From Flammulina velutipes (Eukaryota; Basidiomycota; Agaricomycetes; Agaricales; Physalacriaceae): 64,000 bases of DNA. The position numbers and the translations under genes are program-made. The stretch lies in the NCBI GenBank assembly GCA_011800155.1, contig CM022368.1, positions 2,170,001-2,234,000 on the forward strand, read 5' to 3'. Positions 35,686-47,230 of this stretch are shown here, piece after piece; the first letter of the stretch is position 1; each line of letters opens with the position of its first letter. The notes beneath the pieces were generated by a model. It was not told the DNA's origin, ran no database searches, and saw only the letters and a program-made list of their open reading frames with translations.

Positions 35686-36485
35686 ATGTCGTCGTCGATT
35701 GATATTCCAGAGGCAATGTATTCATTCTCATTCGTTGAAACGTCAATATACTAACAATGAATTAGTACAGCTATCAAGGAGATGGCTAACATGCTTGACC
35801 CCGACGATGACTACCTTGTTCTGGCTGCTGCAAAGGACGCAATGCACAAAGCACAGCAAGCACGGAAGAAAGAAGTAGAAGATGCACACAATACTCTCAA
35901 AGGCAGCACATTCTTCTCACCTTCCCCTTCTTTATCTGACACATCGTACAGCTCTCTCCAAGATTCTCGAATCAGCCAGAGTATCAGCTTCGCGTCCCCG
36001 CACAGTCCCTTCCGCAGACGACCACGCAGCAACTCTCAACACTTTTTACACGTCCCGTATTTCTCTTGCAAAGAGTATCAGCGACATGGAGGCGCTCGCT
36101 GTCAATAAAAGCGATGAGCTGGCCGCGCTGAAGGAAAGAGTACGACAGTCAGAAGCCTATGATCCCGCCGCACAGCACAATCAGGAACTAGACGGTACAC
36201 CGTACGCAAGGCCATTATATGACTGCTACCATCGTATACTAAACTTCCATATAGCCTTCGCCTCAAGCTCTTTAAAGGTCTTGGCTTCCAATGCAGGAAA
36301 GGTCCAGATGGCTCCGTGTCCAAGATTATCGTAGGTACGAACGCTAGGCAACCTAGTTTTACGACCGCCCGACTGATGACCCAGGCGCCGTATCTGGCGA
36401 TCTACACACAATCGACATTAATCCGAATGAGGTTGATCTGAACGTCGATCTGAACCGTAAACTATGGTCCGCTGCGATGTCATAG
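35686..36485 (+). CDS. SPC24: Kinetochore protein SPC24 (Ndc80 complex)
   Basis: With Spc25 it anchors the Ndc80 complex to the inner kinetochore. The N-terminal coiled coil begins IDIPEAITAIKEMANMLDPD and continues through AKDAMHKAQQARKKEVEDA to SKSDEL-type heptads (SISDMEALAVNKSDELAALK). The C-terminal globular domain starts LRLKLFKGLGFQC and ends DLHTIDINPNEVDLN...KLWSAAMS. Exons in my model: 35686-35717, 35766-35902, 35952-36201, 36255-36315, 36357-36485, summing to 609 nt (202 residues). Two junctions are uncertain. The third exon can be joined in phase only by a GC donor (AAAG/GCAGCA at 35903). The intron before the last exon has alternative donors that decide whether SVSKIIV is kept. 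Confidence 0.82.
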
Positions 36486-36544
36486 CATTGAAATATGAGA
36501 GTATGTAACAGTGTAAAAATCATGTAAATGTAGAATATTGAAAT

Positions 36545-39177
36545 CTATGCCTGCATCACCTGCTGCGACATACCAGCGAACTATAACGCGAGTGTTAGCC
36601 GAGTCGTAGTGTGGTCAAGCTCACATACCTCCGACTTCAACCTCCATTGCTTGGTCTCTTTGCACTTCTCACCAATCTCCTTAATCTTCGCCTCTATCGC
36701 GTTCTTCTTCACCTTGTGCTGCTTCAACTCCTGATGTACCGCTTCCACCAAGAAGGTCAAACTTCCGGTCTGAATAGATGATAATTTGCCGATCAGTGTA
36801 GGAAGATGGGCGTCAGGAAACACCGTCTTGGCTGCTGGCGCGGACTTCTTGGGTACAGGCGGTGGAGGTAGATTTGTGGTAGATAGGGCCGCTTCGGAAT
36901 TTGCAGAGATAGGAACAGGTGGTACCACGAAGATCGGGTCCTTAGCTTTCGCGAGGGTCGTAGCTGGAGTAGAAAGCGTCGGGAGACCCACAACGTCTTT
37001 GAATGGATCTAGAGGCACTGGTGAATCTACGAAGAAACGCGTCAATCCTAAAACTGTAGTAGGGTACATAGACAATCATACCGTTGAAGAATCGAATACG
37101 ATACCCGTTGAACGGGGCATATTGGCATTGACCAATAACTGGCTCCCAATATGGCCCTTTGGCGAACGGAACTAATGGGACGACAAGCTTTCTTTTCTTG
37201 GAAAGATTGGGTTGGGCGTCATCTGCTTTTCGCTTCGCAGCGGACGGTCGCGGTAGATCCAAGAGAGGGCCCATGTCGTCCTCTAGCACCGCTGTCACCT
37301 CGTCTAAATCATCATCATCCACTAACCAGCTATCCGCGTCAGAGTCTTGGTCGTCACCATCCACGTCCTCGTCCTCGTCTTCCACAACGTCGTCGCCTTC
37401 ACCAGCAGGCTCTGGTTCCCATTCTTCCCCACTATCATACCCATAATCCATTTCGAGCACATCTTTTGCGAACGGACGTCGCGGCCTGATCGCAGTAGAT
37501 GTTCGTGTCCGAGTACCAAAATAACCTGGACGGACATCGTCGTGGAAGATGAAGACTTTGGCGGGGAGAGCTATGCGATTCCCAAGCTTGGATAGTAAAT
37601 GACGGACCAGGCTCGTGTCGCCGGTCACTTCCGCTTCAGAAAGTCGTGTAACGATATCACGTACAGACTCTTGCTTCAGGTCGACATGTGGATGAGCTCG
37701 CCGCCATTGTCGTATGTCCGTGAGTCCCCAGTGACGCCCGAATTGTGTAGCAGGGTGATGTTCCTGCGCTTCGTCATCCAACACGATAGCATCCTCGGAT
37801 GTGCCACATGCCAGCTTCGACCGCTTTGGTCTTTCGCGGAAAATATTGGACGGCGCAAGAGTGGCGTCCTTCTTGAGAACGAAAGGTTTGAATGTTCGCT
37901 GGTAGTCGGATTCTGTCGAAGAGCTGCCAAGCTTGACATCACTGGTAACTAGAGCCGGAGTTGGGGCTGCCTTGGGTTTTGAGAAGAAGTTCGCCATCAA
38001 AGACCTCGACTTGTCTTCGGCCGCTTTCTGTTTCTTCTCCCTCTCTATTTTGGCAGCTTTCCGCTCTAATCGTTCTATCTCCTACATCTGTCATTAGTAC
38101 AGGCAATGCGACGACACCATTCACTAACCTTGGGATCAACAACTTTATCTTTCTTGGGTTTCGCTGTTAGCTTCTGCGTTTGCGCGTCGACATCGTCCTG
38201 CTGGAAAGGGTGTGACTTGACAGCACACCAACAAAAAAAATAACAAATTTACGGTTGATGTCCCAGGTATCGGCGAGTCATTCACAGAGGCATTTTTCAT
38301 AGGCGATTTGGAGACCGTGCCTTTTAATCCAAGCAGCGCGTCTTTCTCAGAAGTAGAAAAGGTGGCTAAAAGGTCAGCGAGGGCCTTCTTAGCCTGAATG
38401 AATCATGAGTTGCGCGATGACGAATAATGAAGGATTACTTGCAGAATTTCGTTCTTGCACTCTACTCATGGCTTTCGGCCGCACACTAGGAGGGAGCCAG
38501 TCGAAGTGCTCATCCTTGGGCTCCCAACGCCAAATAGAAAGGGAAGCTGGTATCTTGGACGTGCCGTCGGGAGGGTCAAGTCCATAATTTGTTCTTGCCA
38601 TGCTATCCTTTATAGTGGCCTCTACCACAGAGGCAGGAAGGATGGAGGCGGCGTTTTCGTCCTCGGCGACAGGCAGGAGTTCTTGTCGAATATGTTTGGA
38701 TAGCGTAGCCAATGTTTTGTCACTGAAATATCGGATAAGCATGATGATAACGACAACAATGTCTAAATGATCGACCTTTCGAAGGCAAGCTTGACGACGA
38801 CTGGGCGGAAATTAACAGGAATAGAGGTGAGGGAGCCCTCTCCGTTCGACGCGCGCGATTCAAGCATGGAACGAAACTGGACAATTTCTACATTGTACTC
38901 AGATTAATTTTGGCGCGATGAAGCTGTATACGCACCTTGCAGAGTTTCGGATAATTTATCTAGCGCCATTGCCTTCTGCCTGAATATGACTTTGTTGTTT
39001 TTGATCTCCACGAGTGCATTCTTCTGTGGGCTGGAAGCTGAAGGGGAAAACACGTCGGTTACTGGAATGCGATTGGGGAAGCGACCTACGCGCCGAGACC
39101 GCCTTGCTCGCTAAACAGACCGTCAGCACGTCAAAATGTATAGCAAAGCCATGCATACCGGTTCCATTTAAATCCAT
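36545..39177 (-). CDS. Chromatin assembly factor 1 large subunit (CAF-1 p150/Cac1)
   Basis: Deposits H3-H4 on newly replicated DNA, recruited by PCNA. Visible parts in order: N-terminus ALVEIKNNKVIFRQKAMALD; a conserved helical region with YGLDPPDGTSKIPASLSIWR; the Lys/Glu-rich KER segment ERLERKAAKIEREKKQKAAE followed by MANFFSKPK, a possible PCNA/chromatin-binding site; the signature KVFIFHDDVRPGYFGT, and KDVLEMDYGYDSGEEWEPEP; long acidic stretches; KGPYWEPVIGQCQYAPFNGY; and a C-terminal winged-helix-like part ending MSQQVMQA. The N-terminus is built from a 19-nt first exon (39159-39177) and a likely 21-nt microexon (39090-39110). Several N-terminal junctions are approximate. Divergent from RFC2 (135 bp). 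Confidence 0.92.
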
Positions 39178-39312
39178 GGCAGCGATGGTGTGTAGACGAC
39201 GCGCGACGGACGGCCTCGTCGTTGTTGACGGTGATGGTATAAGGTGGAGGATTTGGCGTGACAGTCACAATGGCCGACACGAAAGCTCACGCGTTTGTGA
39301 CGCATTGAACTG
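39178..39312. promoter_or_regulatory. Divergent promoter of CAF-1 p150 and RFC2 with an ACGCGT box
   Basis: 135 bp between the two ATGs. ACGCGT, the MluI cell-cycle box bound by MBF-type factors in other fungi, lies at 39289-39294. Both flanking genes act in S phase, which fits. One hexamer alone is weak evidence, since ACGCGT also occurs at 11011-11016. Confidence 0.5.
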
Positions 39313-40647
39313 ATGTCTTTCTTCAACCAACAAGCGCGCTCAGCGAAATCTACACAAAAACACGTCCTGGACCCAGAAAACCAGCCATGGGTGGAGAAAT
39401 AGTGCGCCACTGTCATTCGGCCGTTCAGCAGCTAATCATCGCCACTCAGTCGACCGCAAACTATTGAAGATGTTTCCGCCCAAGAGCATACTATCGCTGT
39501 TTTGCAAAAAACACTATCCTCAACAAACGTACGGCTGGTCACTCTTAGCATTGTTAATCTAATGGCATGTAGCTCCCACATATGCTCTTCTATGGTCCAC
39601 CAGGAACAGGCAAGACCTCTACGGTCCTCGCGTTAGCTCGACAACTCTTTGGGTAGATACTTCTTCTCGCCTCCCGATGTCAAATCTGATCTTTTGATAG
39701 ACCTGATAACTTTCGTAACCGTGTTCTTGAACTTAACGCGTCGGATGAACGAGGCATATCTATCGTACGCGACAAGATCAAAAACTTTGCGCGTCAAACA
39801 CCTCGGGCACAAGCAACGGCACAAGATGGAAAGACGTATCCATGTCCTCCATACAAGATAATCATCCTGGACGAAGCTGATTCCATGACTCAAGACGCTC
39901 AAGGTGCTTTACGACGAACCATGGAAACGTACGCCAAAATCACCCGATTCTGTCTTGTCTGCAACTATGTAACGCGGTAAGCTGCTTGAGCATGCAGTTC
40001 TGTATAAGACTCAAGACTTTTACAGAATTATTGAACCTTTAGCATCGAGATGTTCCAAATTCCGCTTCACTCCCCTGGATCCAACTTCGTCGACGGGGCG
40101 TCTTAATCATATCGCCACCGCTGAACACATCCCCGTCAGTCCTGAGGTGGTGAAAGCGCTCATTTCTTCCTCTGGCGGAGATCTGCGTCGAGCAATTACC
40201 TACCTCCAATCTGCTTCCCGATTATCTTCCTCAACCCAACCTCCCACACCAATAACGCCCGGTGATATCCAGGAAATTGCTGGTGTCGTGCCAGATAGCA
40301 TTCTCAATGATTTTGCTCACACTATTGGCATTGACGTTGAATCACCCAACGCTCAGCAAAAATCTGGATTTGAGGTTATCAGGTTGAAGGTGAAGGAACT
40401 GATGCGGGAAGGGTACTCTGCCACCCAACTGCTGAACCAGGTCAGTTGTCCTCACAATACGAATAATCCTTACTGATCTCTGTTCTAGTTGCATGACCTG
40501 GTCGTGGCGCATCCCGGTTTGAATGGGCAACAAAAATCACGTTGTGGCTTGGTATTTGCAGAGGCGGATAAAGCGCTTTGCGACGGAGCAGATGAAGAGT
40601 TGTGGACATTGGAAGTAGCTCTACGCGTCCATAAAGCTGTCGCTTAG
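39313..40647 (+). CDS. RFC2: Replication factor C subunit 2 (human RFC4 orthologue)
   Basis: A small clamp-loader ATPase that helps load PCNA. Six exons (39313-39401, 39450-39528, 39573-39652, 39701-39976, 40026-40440, 40489-40647) sum to 1098 nt, 365 residues. RFC boxes: [35 protein letters not shown] (Walker A), [40 protein letters not shown] (Walker B), [20 protein letters not shown] (arginine finger SRC), and the end part [14 protein letters not shown] with [12 protein letters not shown]. The start gives a short N-tail, as in Rfc2. Confidence 0.96.
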
Positions 40648-40772
40648 CGTACATATGTCGTAAATCATTTCCCGGCCAAGTTCCGTTGTTTCATGGTCTT
40701 ATGACCGGCACTTGAACGACTTTACTCCTCGGGCCTGCATGCCTTCTCGACTACTCTGACGACGTTTTCAAA

Positions 40773-43700
40773 ATGCTCTCGAGGACAGTCGCGTCGCGTA
40801 CCAAAGGTGCACCTCTGCGTCGTTTGTATCACGATCAATCATTCGGCTATAGGGCACCAAGGTCATACGAATTTCCTGATTGTACGTTTCGACTTTCGCC
40901 CACGACAGTTGATATATCACATTCTGAGCAACTGCAGACACGCCAGCGCAGCTTGCCAATCGTGCAAAGAATGCTGCTCTGTTACGCTACGTCGACTCTG
41001 TTCGCACTCATGGGCATCGAGCGGCACGTATTGACCCGCTGGATCTTATCCAACGAATGGAAGTCAAGGCTCTGGATCCTGCACGTTATGGGCTAACTAA
41101 CGACGGCGAAAAGTACAACGTCAATGGCATTATCTGGACCAACCCCGACGTCGAGTCCCAGGGAGAGAATATGGAGGATGAATGGTGGACGCTGGACGAA
41201 ATAACGCGCCATTTGAGGTCCATCTACGTGGACAGGATTGCATACGAGGTGAGTAAATGAATATTATTACGTTGCCTTGCTTACATCTAGTAGTACATGC
41301 ACTCGCCCAGCAAATCTGAGCGGCTTTGGTTCTCCCATCACCTAGAAAGCAAAGCTATCGCACCTAGCATCGACAAGAAACGTATTCATGGATTACTTGC
41401 TCGAAGCGAAGTATTCGACAACTTTCTCCAGCTCAAGTTCCCGAATCTCAAACGATATGGCCTAGAGGGTGGCGAGTCAATGCTGCCCGCCCTCGACGCC
41501 CTCTTCACGTCTGCGGCAAAGGCGTCCATGTCCAATATTGTCCTGGCAATGCCTCATCGCGGTCGCCTCAATCTGCTAACCGATCTTCTCGCGTTCTCTC
41601 CGACTGCCCTTTTCCACAAGATTAAAGGTGGTTCAGAAGTGCCAGAAGAGCTCGGCGCAGAAGGCGACGTGATAAGTCATTTGGGTGAATATTATTTGGT
41701 TCACCTACACGTCTCCATGGCTAATATGAACAGTATCATCGACGAATTTAGACGGTGTCAAGGTTTCCTTACTTCCCAACCCCTCGCATCTCGAAGCTGT
41801 CGCTGGAGTTGCCCTTGGAAAAACGCGCGCTAAGCAGTACAGTCTTCTCAAGACATCCCCAGATGATTGCATGCTCGGAGATCGTGTCATGTGCGTTCAA
41901 CTCCACGGCGACGCGTCGTTCACAGGCCAGGGAGTTATCATGGAAAGCCTCGGTCTCAGCAATCTCCCTCACTTTACCAGCGGAGGCACCGTCCATCTCG
42001 TCGTCGACAACAACATCGGCTACACCACTCCTGCTTCACTCGCCAGGTCGTCTCTTTACTGCTCGGACATAGGCAAGATGATTAATGCTCCAGTGTTGCA
42101 CGTCAATGGAGATCATCCAGAGGATGTAGTTCGTGCTATGGATGTCGCGTTCCGCTACAGACAGTACTTCCGGAAAGACATCATTGTCGATCTGCTCGTG
42201 TATCGTCGATGGGGACACAACGAACTCGATCTTCCTGGCCTCACACAACCTCTCATGTACGAACAAATTGCCGCTCGCCGTTCAGTCCCACAGCTCTACG
42301 AGGAGAAGCTCTTTATTGAGCAAGTCATCACCCCTACAGAGGCCTCTTCGCTTCGCGATTCCTACAAGAGTCACCTGAATGACCAACTTGCCATAGCCGA
42401 TGAATACACCCCGTCTGCGAATATGTTACAGGCTCAATGGAAAGGCATTGTCTGGCCTGCGTCTCCCGAGGCCACTACAGCTACCATCGATACAGGTGTC
42501 GACACCGCCAGCCTGGTTAATATTGGGAAAGCATCAGTTCGCGTCCCAGAAGGCTTCACTATTCATCCAAAGCTACAACGTCACATCAAGAACAGGCTAA
42601 ACAGCTTGCAGAACGGCAAAGGAATTGATTGGGCGTCTGCAGAAGCCTTGGCTTTCGGAAGTCTTTTGAACGAAGGATACGATCTCAGAATCTCGGGCCA
42701 AGATGTTGGACGGGGCACGTTCAGCCAGAGGCACGCCATGCTAGTGGACCAGAAGAACGAGAGTACCATCGTACCTCTGAACGATGAACTCAAGGCTAAG
42801 GGCAAACTGGAGCTAGCAAATAGTGAGTCTTTCGTATATTCAAAGGGTTATTCTTATCTTGTCGGTAATAGGTTCCCTAAGTGAAATGGCAGTCTTATCC
42901 TTTGAATATGGGGCTAGTTGGGAGAGACCTGACTTGCTCACCATCTGGGAAGCTCAATTTGGGGATTTCTTCAACGGAGCGCAGGCAAGTCGAATCTGTC
43001 GAATTTCACTGACAGTGGGCTCATGATATACGCTCTAGATAATTATCGATACCTTCATCGCTTCCTCTGAAAGTACGTCTCAGAACGTTCTGGTTGACCC
43101 ATCGTTGAACGACCTTGACCACAGCGAAATGGTTGCGACAAAGCGGCCTTGTGATGCTATTACCACACGGTTTGGATGGTGCAGGTCCTGAGCACTCTTC
43201 CTCTCGTATCGAGCGTATGCTTCAAGTGAAATTTCTATATCTCTTTTGGCATTGACTATCAGCCTAACGTTATAACTAGCTGTCGAACGATAGGTATGAC
43301 ATGTCTGACGTGAAACCCAACATCAATATGCACGTCGTATACCCTACGACGCCTTCACAATATTTCCATTTGCTTCGTCGTCAGCTGAAGCGAAACTACC
43401 GGAAACCGTTAATCGTAGCTGGACCGAAAGGACTGCTGCGTCTCTCGGTATACTGTTCATTTTCCATATTTCTTCGCAGAAGTTGACCTTCCGTCTAGGC
43501 TGCTTCCTCGTCTCTCTCTGAAATGGGCCCAGGAACGTCCTTCAACCCTGTTCTGGCCGACTTGGTGGACGACCCCAAACGCGTTGTGTTCCTCACTGGC
43601 AAATTATACTACGACTTGATCAAGGAGCGTAATGCGCGAGGGTTGGATGACAAAGTCGCGTTTGTGAGGATCGAAGAACTCAGCCCGTTTCCTTTTGAAG

Positions 43701-43933
43701 AAGTACAGGACGTGTTGGATGATTACTCGGGTGCGGAGTATTTCTGGGTGCAGGAGGAGCCGCGCAATCAGGGTGCATGGGGATTCGTGAAGGAACGCCT
43801 GGAGTCTTTGACCGGCAGTGGGAAGGTCAAGTACGTTGGCAGAAAGGAGAGCCCACTACCGGCACCAGGTGTAGGGAAGTTGTACAAGAAACAGCAGGAG
43901 GAGGTGCTGAAGGCGCCATTTTTAGGACTGTAG
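40773..43933 (+). CDS. Mitochondrial 2-oxoacid dehydrogenase E1 of DHTKD1 type
   Basis: Thiamine-diphosphate E1, most like DHTKD1 (2-oxoadipate dehydrogenase, lysine breakdown) rather than OGDH. Nine exons sum to 2751 nt, 916 residues, close to DHTKD1 and shorter than OGDH. The N-terminus [20 protein letters not shown] is a good mitochondrial presequence. Motifs: [140 protein letters not shown] and [18 protein letters not shown]. The [15 protein letters not shown] and LTDLLAF forms favour DHTKD1. The intron after NGAQ (42985-43038) has a GC donor (CAG/GCAAGT). Substrate is inferred. Confidence 0.93.
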
Positions 43934-44070
43934 TGCCCGTTGGAAAGTACAACTACGAGTGGACTATTACCCTTAAATTGTGCATCCATCACTATTTCTT
44001 GCTTGATATAAGTTTTCAGCGCTTCAGGAAGTAAAATCGAGAGACTCTTGGATATATGATTGCGTCAAGT

Positions 44071-45978
44071 CTACCCGGAATGTTCAAGTACGGTCGTAAC
44101 AAGCTTTCCATCCTTTACAATAGTCCTCAACATCTCCGGAACCGCCTGCTCCTCATAATCTGGTTGGTCGTCTGTCCCAACAGGCAGACTAATGTTGATG
44201 GCGCTGCACTTTGCGGTAGTCACCTCGCATCCCAGGCTAGCCTTCGACAAGTAGATCTGGCCAGAGTCGGTGGAGTCAATCTGGAGCATGGGCACAGTGC
44301 CGGTAATCTGCATCTCAAATGAAGGAGACTTAGTAACAGATATCGACGAAACGACGGAGTCCACCACGATCGACGTCTTGGTACAGTTAACTGACAAGGC
44401 CGGTCAGTTCTACAACTTAGTCAAAGAAACTGAGGACTCACCAAGCGTCACTGCGTTCACCTTGCCTTTGATTTGTATCACAGAGTTTTTACAGCCAAAG
44501 ACGTTCACAGCCTGGTGGAGTTCGCAGTTATCAAGAACTATGCTCCTTTCGTCCTCTTGGTATTCCTAAACACCGTAGTCAGCATTGGTAATTTCCCAAA
44601 GCCTTCGTCCTCACAATACTCCAGTTCTTGCCTTCTAAAGCAAGCTTAGCAGGTTTCTTGCCCATTAGGGCCTGAGGCTTAGAGGGCCGTACGGGCTTCT
44701 TACTAGGACTTCCTGTATAATGCATTAGATACGAGGACTGCAAAACAACAGACTTCCACTGACCTGTAGAGCTTGGAACTGTGCTGCCAGCGCGGAGGGC
44801 GGGATTCTTATGTGTCATTTCGCTCTTGTCAACTTTGCGCAATCCTTTCGTCACTTCTTCTCCGCGATTGAGTTCGGCAAACACAGCTGAAGTCCCACCC
44901 GCCGATGGGGCGGCAGCAGCAACAGGTGGAAGCGGTGGTGGGGCAGGGGCTGGAGGAGGTGGAGGTGGTGGTGGCGGGGCACCAGCAGTGGAGGGTGTTG
45001 AAGCTCTATGTTCCGCATAGCTCACGCCCTATGGTTCGCTGAGCCTTTGAACGCGTTCGTATAGCTGATGTCACCAACCTTCGAATTCCAAGAAAGCCCA
45101 ACGGTGTGGAACTCCATAGTGTACTTGCGAGTCTCTTCCAGGATCGCGATATAAGCCTTGACCCATTCAGGATGTTTAGGATCTCTGAATCCTCGATGAG
45201 CGCTTTGATCCACACAACAACACGAGAGCGCACTTGTCTTTGAACTCCTTGAGGACTCTGTTCCCATAGTACATGACGGTGTCCTTGATCTCGTTAATGT
45301 ACGGGCCAGGCTTGTCCTGCATAGAGCATGAGATGCATTCTAAATGAATTCGCTACATCACTTACGTTCAAGACCCATCCCACTACAGGGGCGCCTTCTC
45401 CAATGACCGTCAAATGGGTATACCAATTCCTATCTTTGCGGTTCGCCTCCTTCAGACGAGAGATCGCCTCGATATCTGTTTGAAACGGGGTCATGAGAGT
45501 TTCGATCTCCTTCATCTCAGGTCTGCGGCATACGGCACTGGTCTGGATGAGCGTCCTCATATCTTTGAATTGCTTCTCGACCAGTCCTGCCTACTGAGAA
45601 GGTTAAATGTGCTTTATACCAAGTCAAAAGGATAGGCGCACCATTTCGATAACGTTGTCACCAGCAAACGACTTTGTGAGCTCGATGAACGGCTTCACTT
45701 TGCCCTCCAGAACGGCCTCATCGAATGCAAGAACGCTGCGGGGAGTCTCGGGTGCCTTCGAGGAGGGTTCGGACGACGATGGCTGAGACGGCGCTGCTAC
45801 AGCCGCCTGGGATCCATCCCCGGCAGGAGCAGTTGGTGGCCAAACGCTTCCCGCAGCGAGATCCTCGATACGCGAAGTTGCTGCCTCGAGGCTACAAGAA
45901 CTCAGTAATCTACGCGCATCGCTAGAATGTAACTGACCGCTTGATGATAGTTGCTAAGGAATGTAGTCCCGTCGACAT
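44071..45978 (-). CDS. SRV2: Adenylyl cyclase-associated protein (CAP/Srv2)
   Basis: Actin-monomer recycling protein that also binds adenylyl cyclase in fungi. Order: N-terminal coiled coil MSTGLHSLATIIKRLEAATS; helical HFD domain with FIELTKSFAGDNVIEMAGLV, NRKDRNWYTHLTVIGEGAPV and MYYGNRVLKEFKDKDPKHPE; a proline run (nine Pro at about 44960); a WH2 motif EVTKGLRKVDKSEMTHKNP; and the C-terminal CAP/CARP beta-helix with EGKNWSI, NAVTLGDCKNTSIVVDSVVS, TVPMLQIDSTDSGQIYLSK and SAINISLPVGT. It ends LVTTVLEHSG. Most introns are about 50 nt. The start at 45978 is the only ATG in phase with the conserved coiled coil. Confidence 0.95.
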
Positions 45979-46102
45979 TGTAATGTGATGGACGGAAAAC
46001 AAGAGAAAGTGAATGATATAGACACTTGAGCGGAGTTTCAAATGGCAAGTGTGGCAAACTGGCAACGATCTCCATGTAACTAATAATTGCACGCGTATAA
46101 TA

Positions 46103-46790
46103 TTATTCTGCTTCAAGAATCTCAGCCTTTGTCTGAGCCCTCTTTTTTGCCTTCTTACGCCGCCTCCGTTCGCGTTCCTGCTGCCGGGCTTGTTTAAACT
46201 GTTCTTTAGACAGGCCAGGATTGTAAATCTTGTCGAGCTAGTACCCTCTTAAATTGGAAGGATAGCATAGAGGGCAAGTTGGCATACCTTCTCAACCAAG
46301 AGGCGTCTCGCCAGCTTTCTATTTTGTTCTAGAGATCTTGTGTCTTGGCAAGAAACACGTAGATTCGTCGGTTTGTGTATCAGCTGTACATTGTTCTCTG
46401 TTTTGTTGATAGATTGACCGCCCTAGACACGTTCATCGCGTGGCCAAGAATGTTGTGGTTCGATGACTTACTGGACCACTGCCTGAACGAGATGATGGAC
46501 TGTAGGACGAAAGGGCGACAATGCATACATACCTCGTATAAATATTTCTTTAATATCGTCTTCGTTGAGTTCGGGAACGACACGTTGTTTATGTGCTTTT
46601 TTAAGTACAGAAAAGTTCAATCGTGGCCGAGGAATACTAGGGTTAAGCGGAGCAGCATCTGATAGACTGGAATCAGCACAATCTCAGCATTATGCAAATG
46701 AAGAAGGTAAGATGACTGACTTTTCAGCCTTGGCCCTCCTCCTCGCTTGACGACTGGATTCCGGAAGAGGAGGGCTCTTGACCGAGTCAT
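46103..46790 (-). CDS. Mitochondrial class I release-factor-like protein with GGQ (MTRFR/C12orf65 type)
   Basis: A peptidyl-tRNA hydrolase domain without codon-recognition domains, expected to rescue stalled mitoribosomes. Five exons (46721-46790, 46533-46658, 46472-46482, 46288-46422, 46103-46237) sum to 477 nt, 158 residues. The N-terminus MTRSRALLFRNPVVKRGGG is Arg-rich, like a mitochondrial presequence. Core: VPELNEDDIKEIFIRGSGPG, GGQSINKTENNVQLIHKP and SCQDTRSLEQNRKLARRLL; tail strongly basic (RERRRRKKAKKR). GSGP before GGQ is carried by an 11-nt microexon. The only in-phase ATG lies inside the LYRM7 coding region in another frame, so the two genes overlap. Family certain; start inferred. 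Confidence 0.82.
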
Positions 46791-47230
46791 TGTCGCCCAA
46801 CTCAGTATCCTTCGTGACACGTAGCTCTGTCAGGACAGTTTGAATCAAGGGAAAAATGCAAGGGATTGGAGACGCACTCCAGAGTTCTTCTTCTCCACTT
46901 TCAACTTTGGCTGCTTGAAGGACATTGCGTCGCAGAAACTGTGCAACTTCGAGCGCAGTGTCAGTATACTGTTGCAGTGCCAAAGGGTCGTCTTGTAGTT
47001 TTATAGCGTATACATCATCTCGCATTTTGCCACGGAAAGCTGTAGAAAGCGTAAGATGGAGCTTGTTCTCCAGTGCAATATCTACATGCCTTGTAAGACT
47101 GGTTCATCGCCTACGGCGGTGTGAGTGTTATTTAAGAGGACATGAAAATTCACGTACCGGAAAATGTTGTCCTCGACGCGCGATACAACTGTCTGTACGC
47201 TGACCTAGCAGCTCTATTGAGCACGGACAT
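46690..47230 (-). CDS. MZM1: LYR-motif protein LYRM7/Mzm1, complex III assembly factor
   Basis: Chaperone for the Rieske iron-sulfur protein in the mitochondrial matrix. Exons 47158-47230, 46878-47081 and 46690-46826 give 137 residues. It starts MSVLNRAARSAYRQLYRASR, with the LYR-type tripeptide in RQLYRASRTTFS; then STAFRGKMRDDV, ALEVAQFLRRNVLQAAKVES and WKLRVTKDTELGDNDSVKSP, the Mzm1/LYRM7 C-terminal box. If the 62-nt intron at 46659-46720, needed by the downstream release-factor gene, is also removed here, the protein instead ends a few codons later at 46643 (AEKCCSA). The conserved part is complete either way. The first intron is 76 nt, longer than usual here. Confidence 0.85.

Noticed and set aside
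35718..35765. GC donor in the first SPC24 intron (GAG/GCAATG)
   Set aside because: A normal GT donor five bases later (AAT/GTATTC) keeps phase and gives PEAITAIKEM.
41294..41733. Frameshift in the E1 gene near 41.7 kb
   Set aside because: A 49-nt intron (41685-41733) explains the frame change and restores [19 protein letters not shown].
40773..43933. Calling the E1 gene a standard 2-oxoglutarate dehydrogenase
   Set aside because: Length (916 residues) and motifs such as [23 protein letters not shown] and [11 protein letters not shown] fit DHTKD1 better than OGDH.
46690..46720. A true LYRM7-release factor fusion protein
   Set aside because: The donor used for the release factor leaves LYRM7 in the wrong phase; the fused frame stops within five codons, so no fusion can be made.
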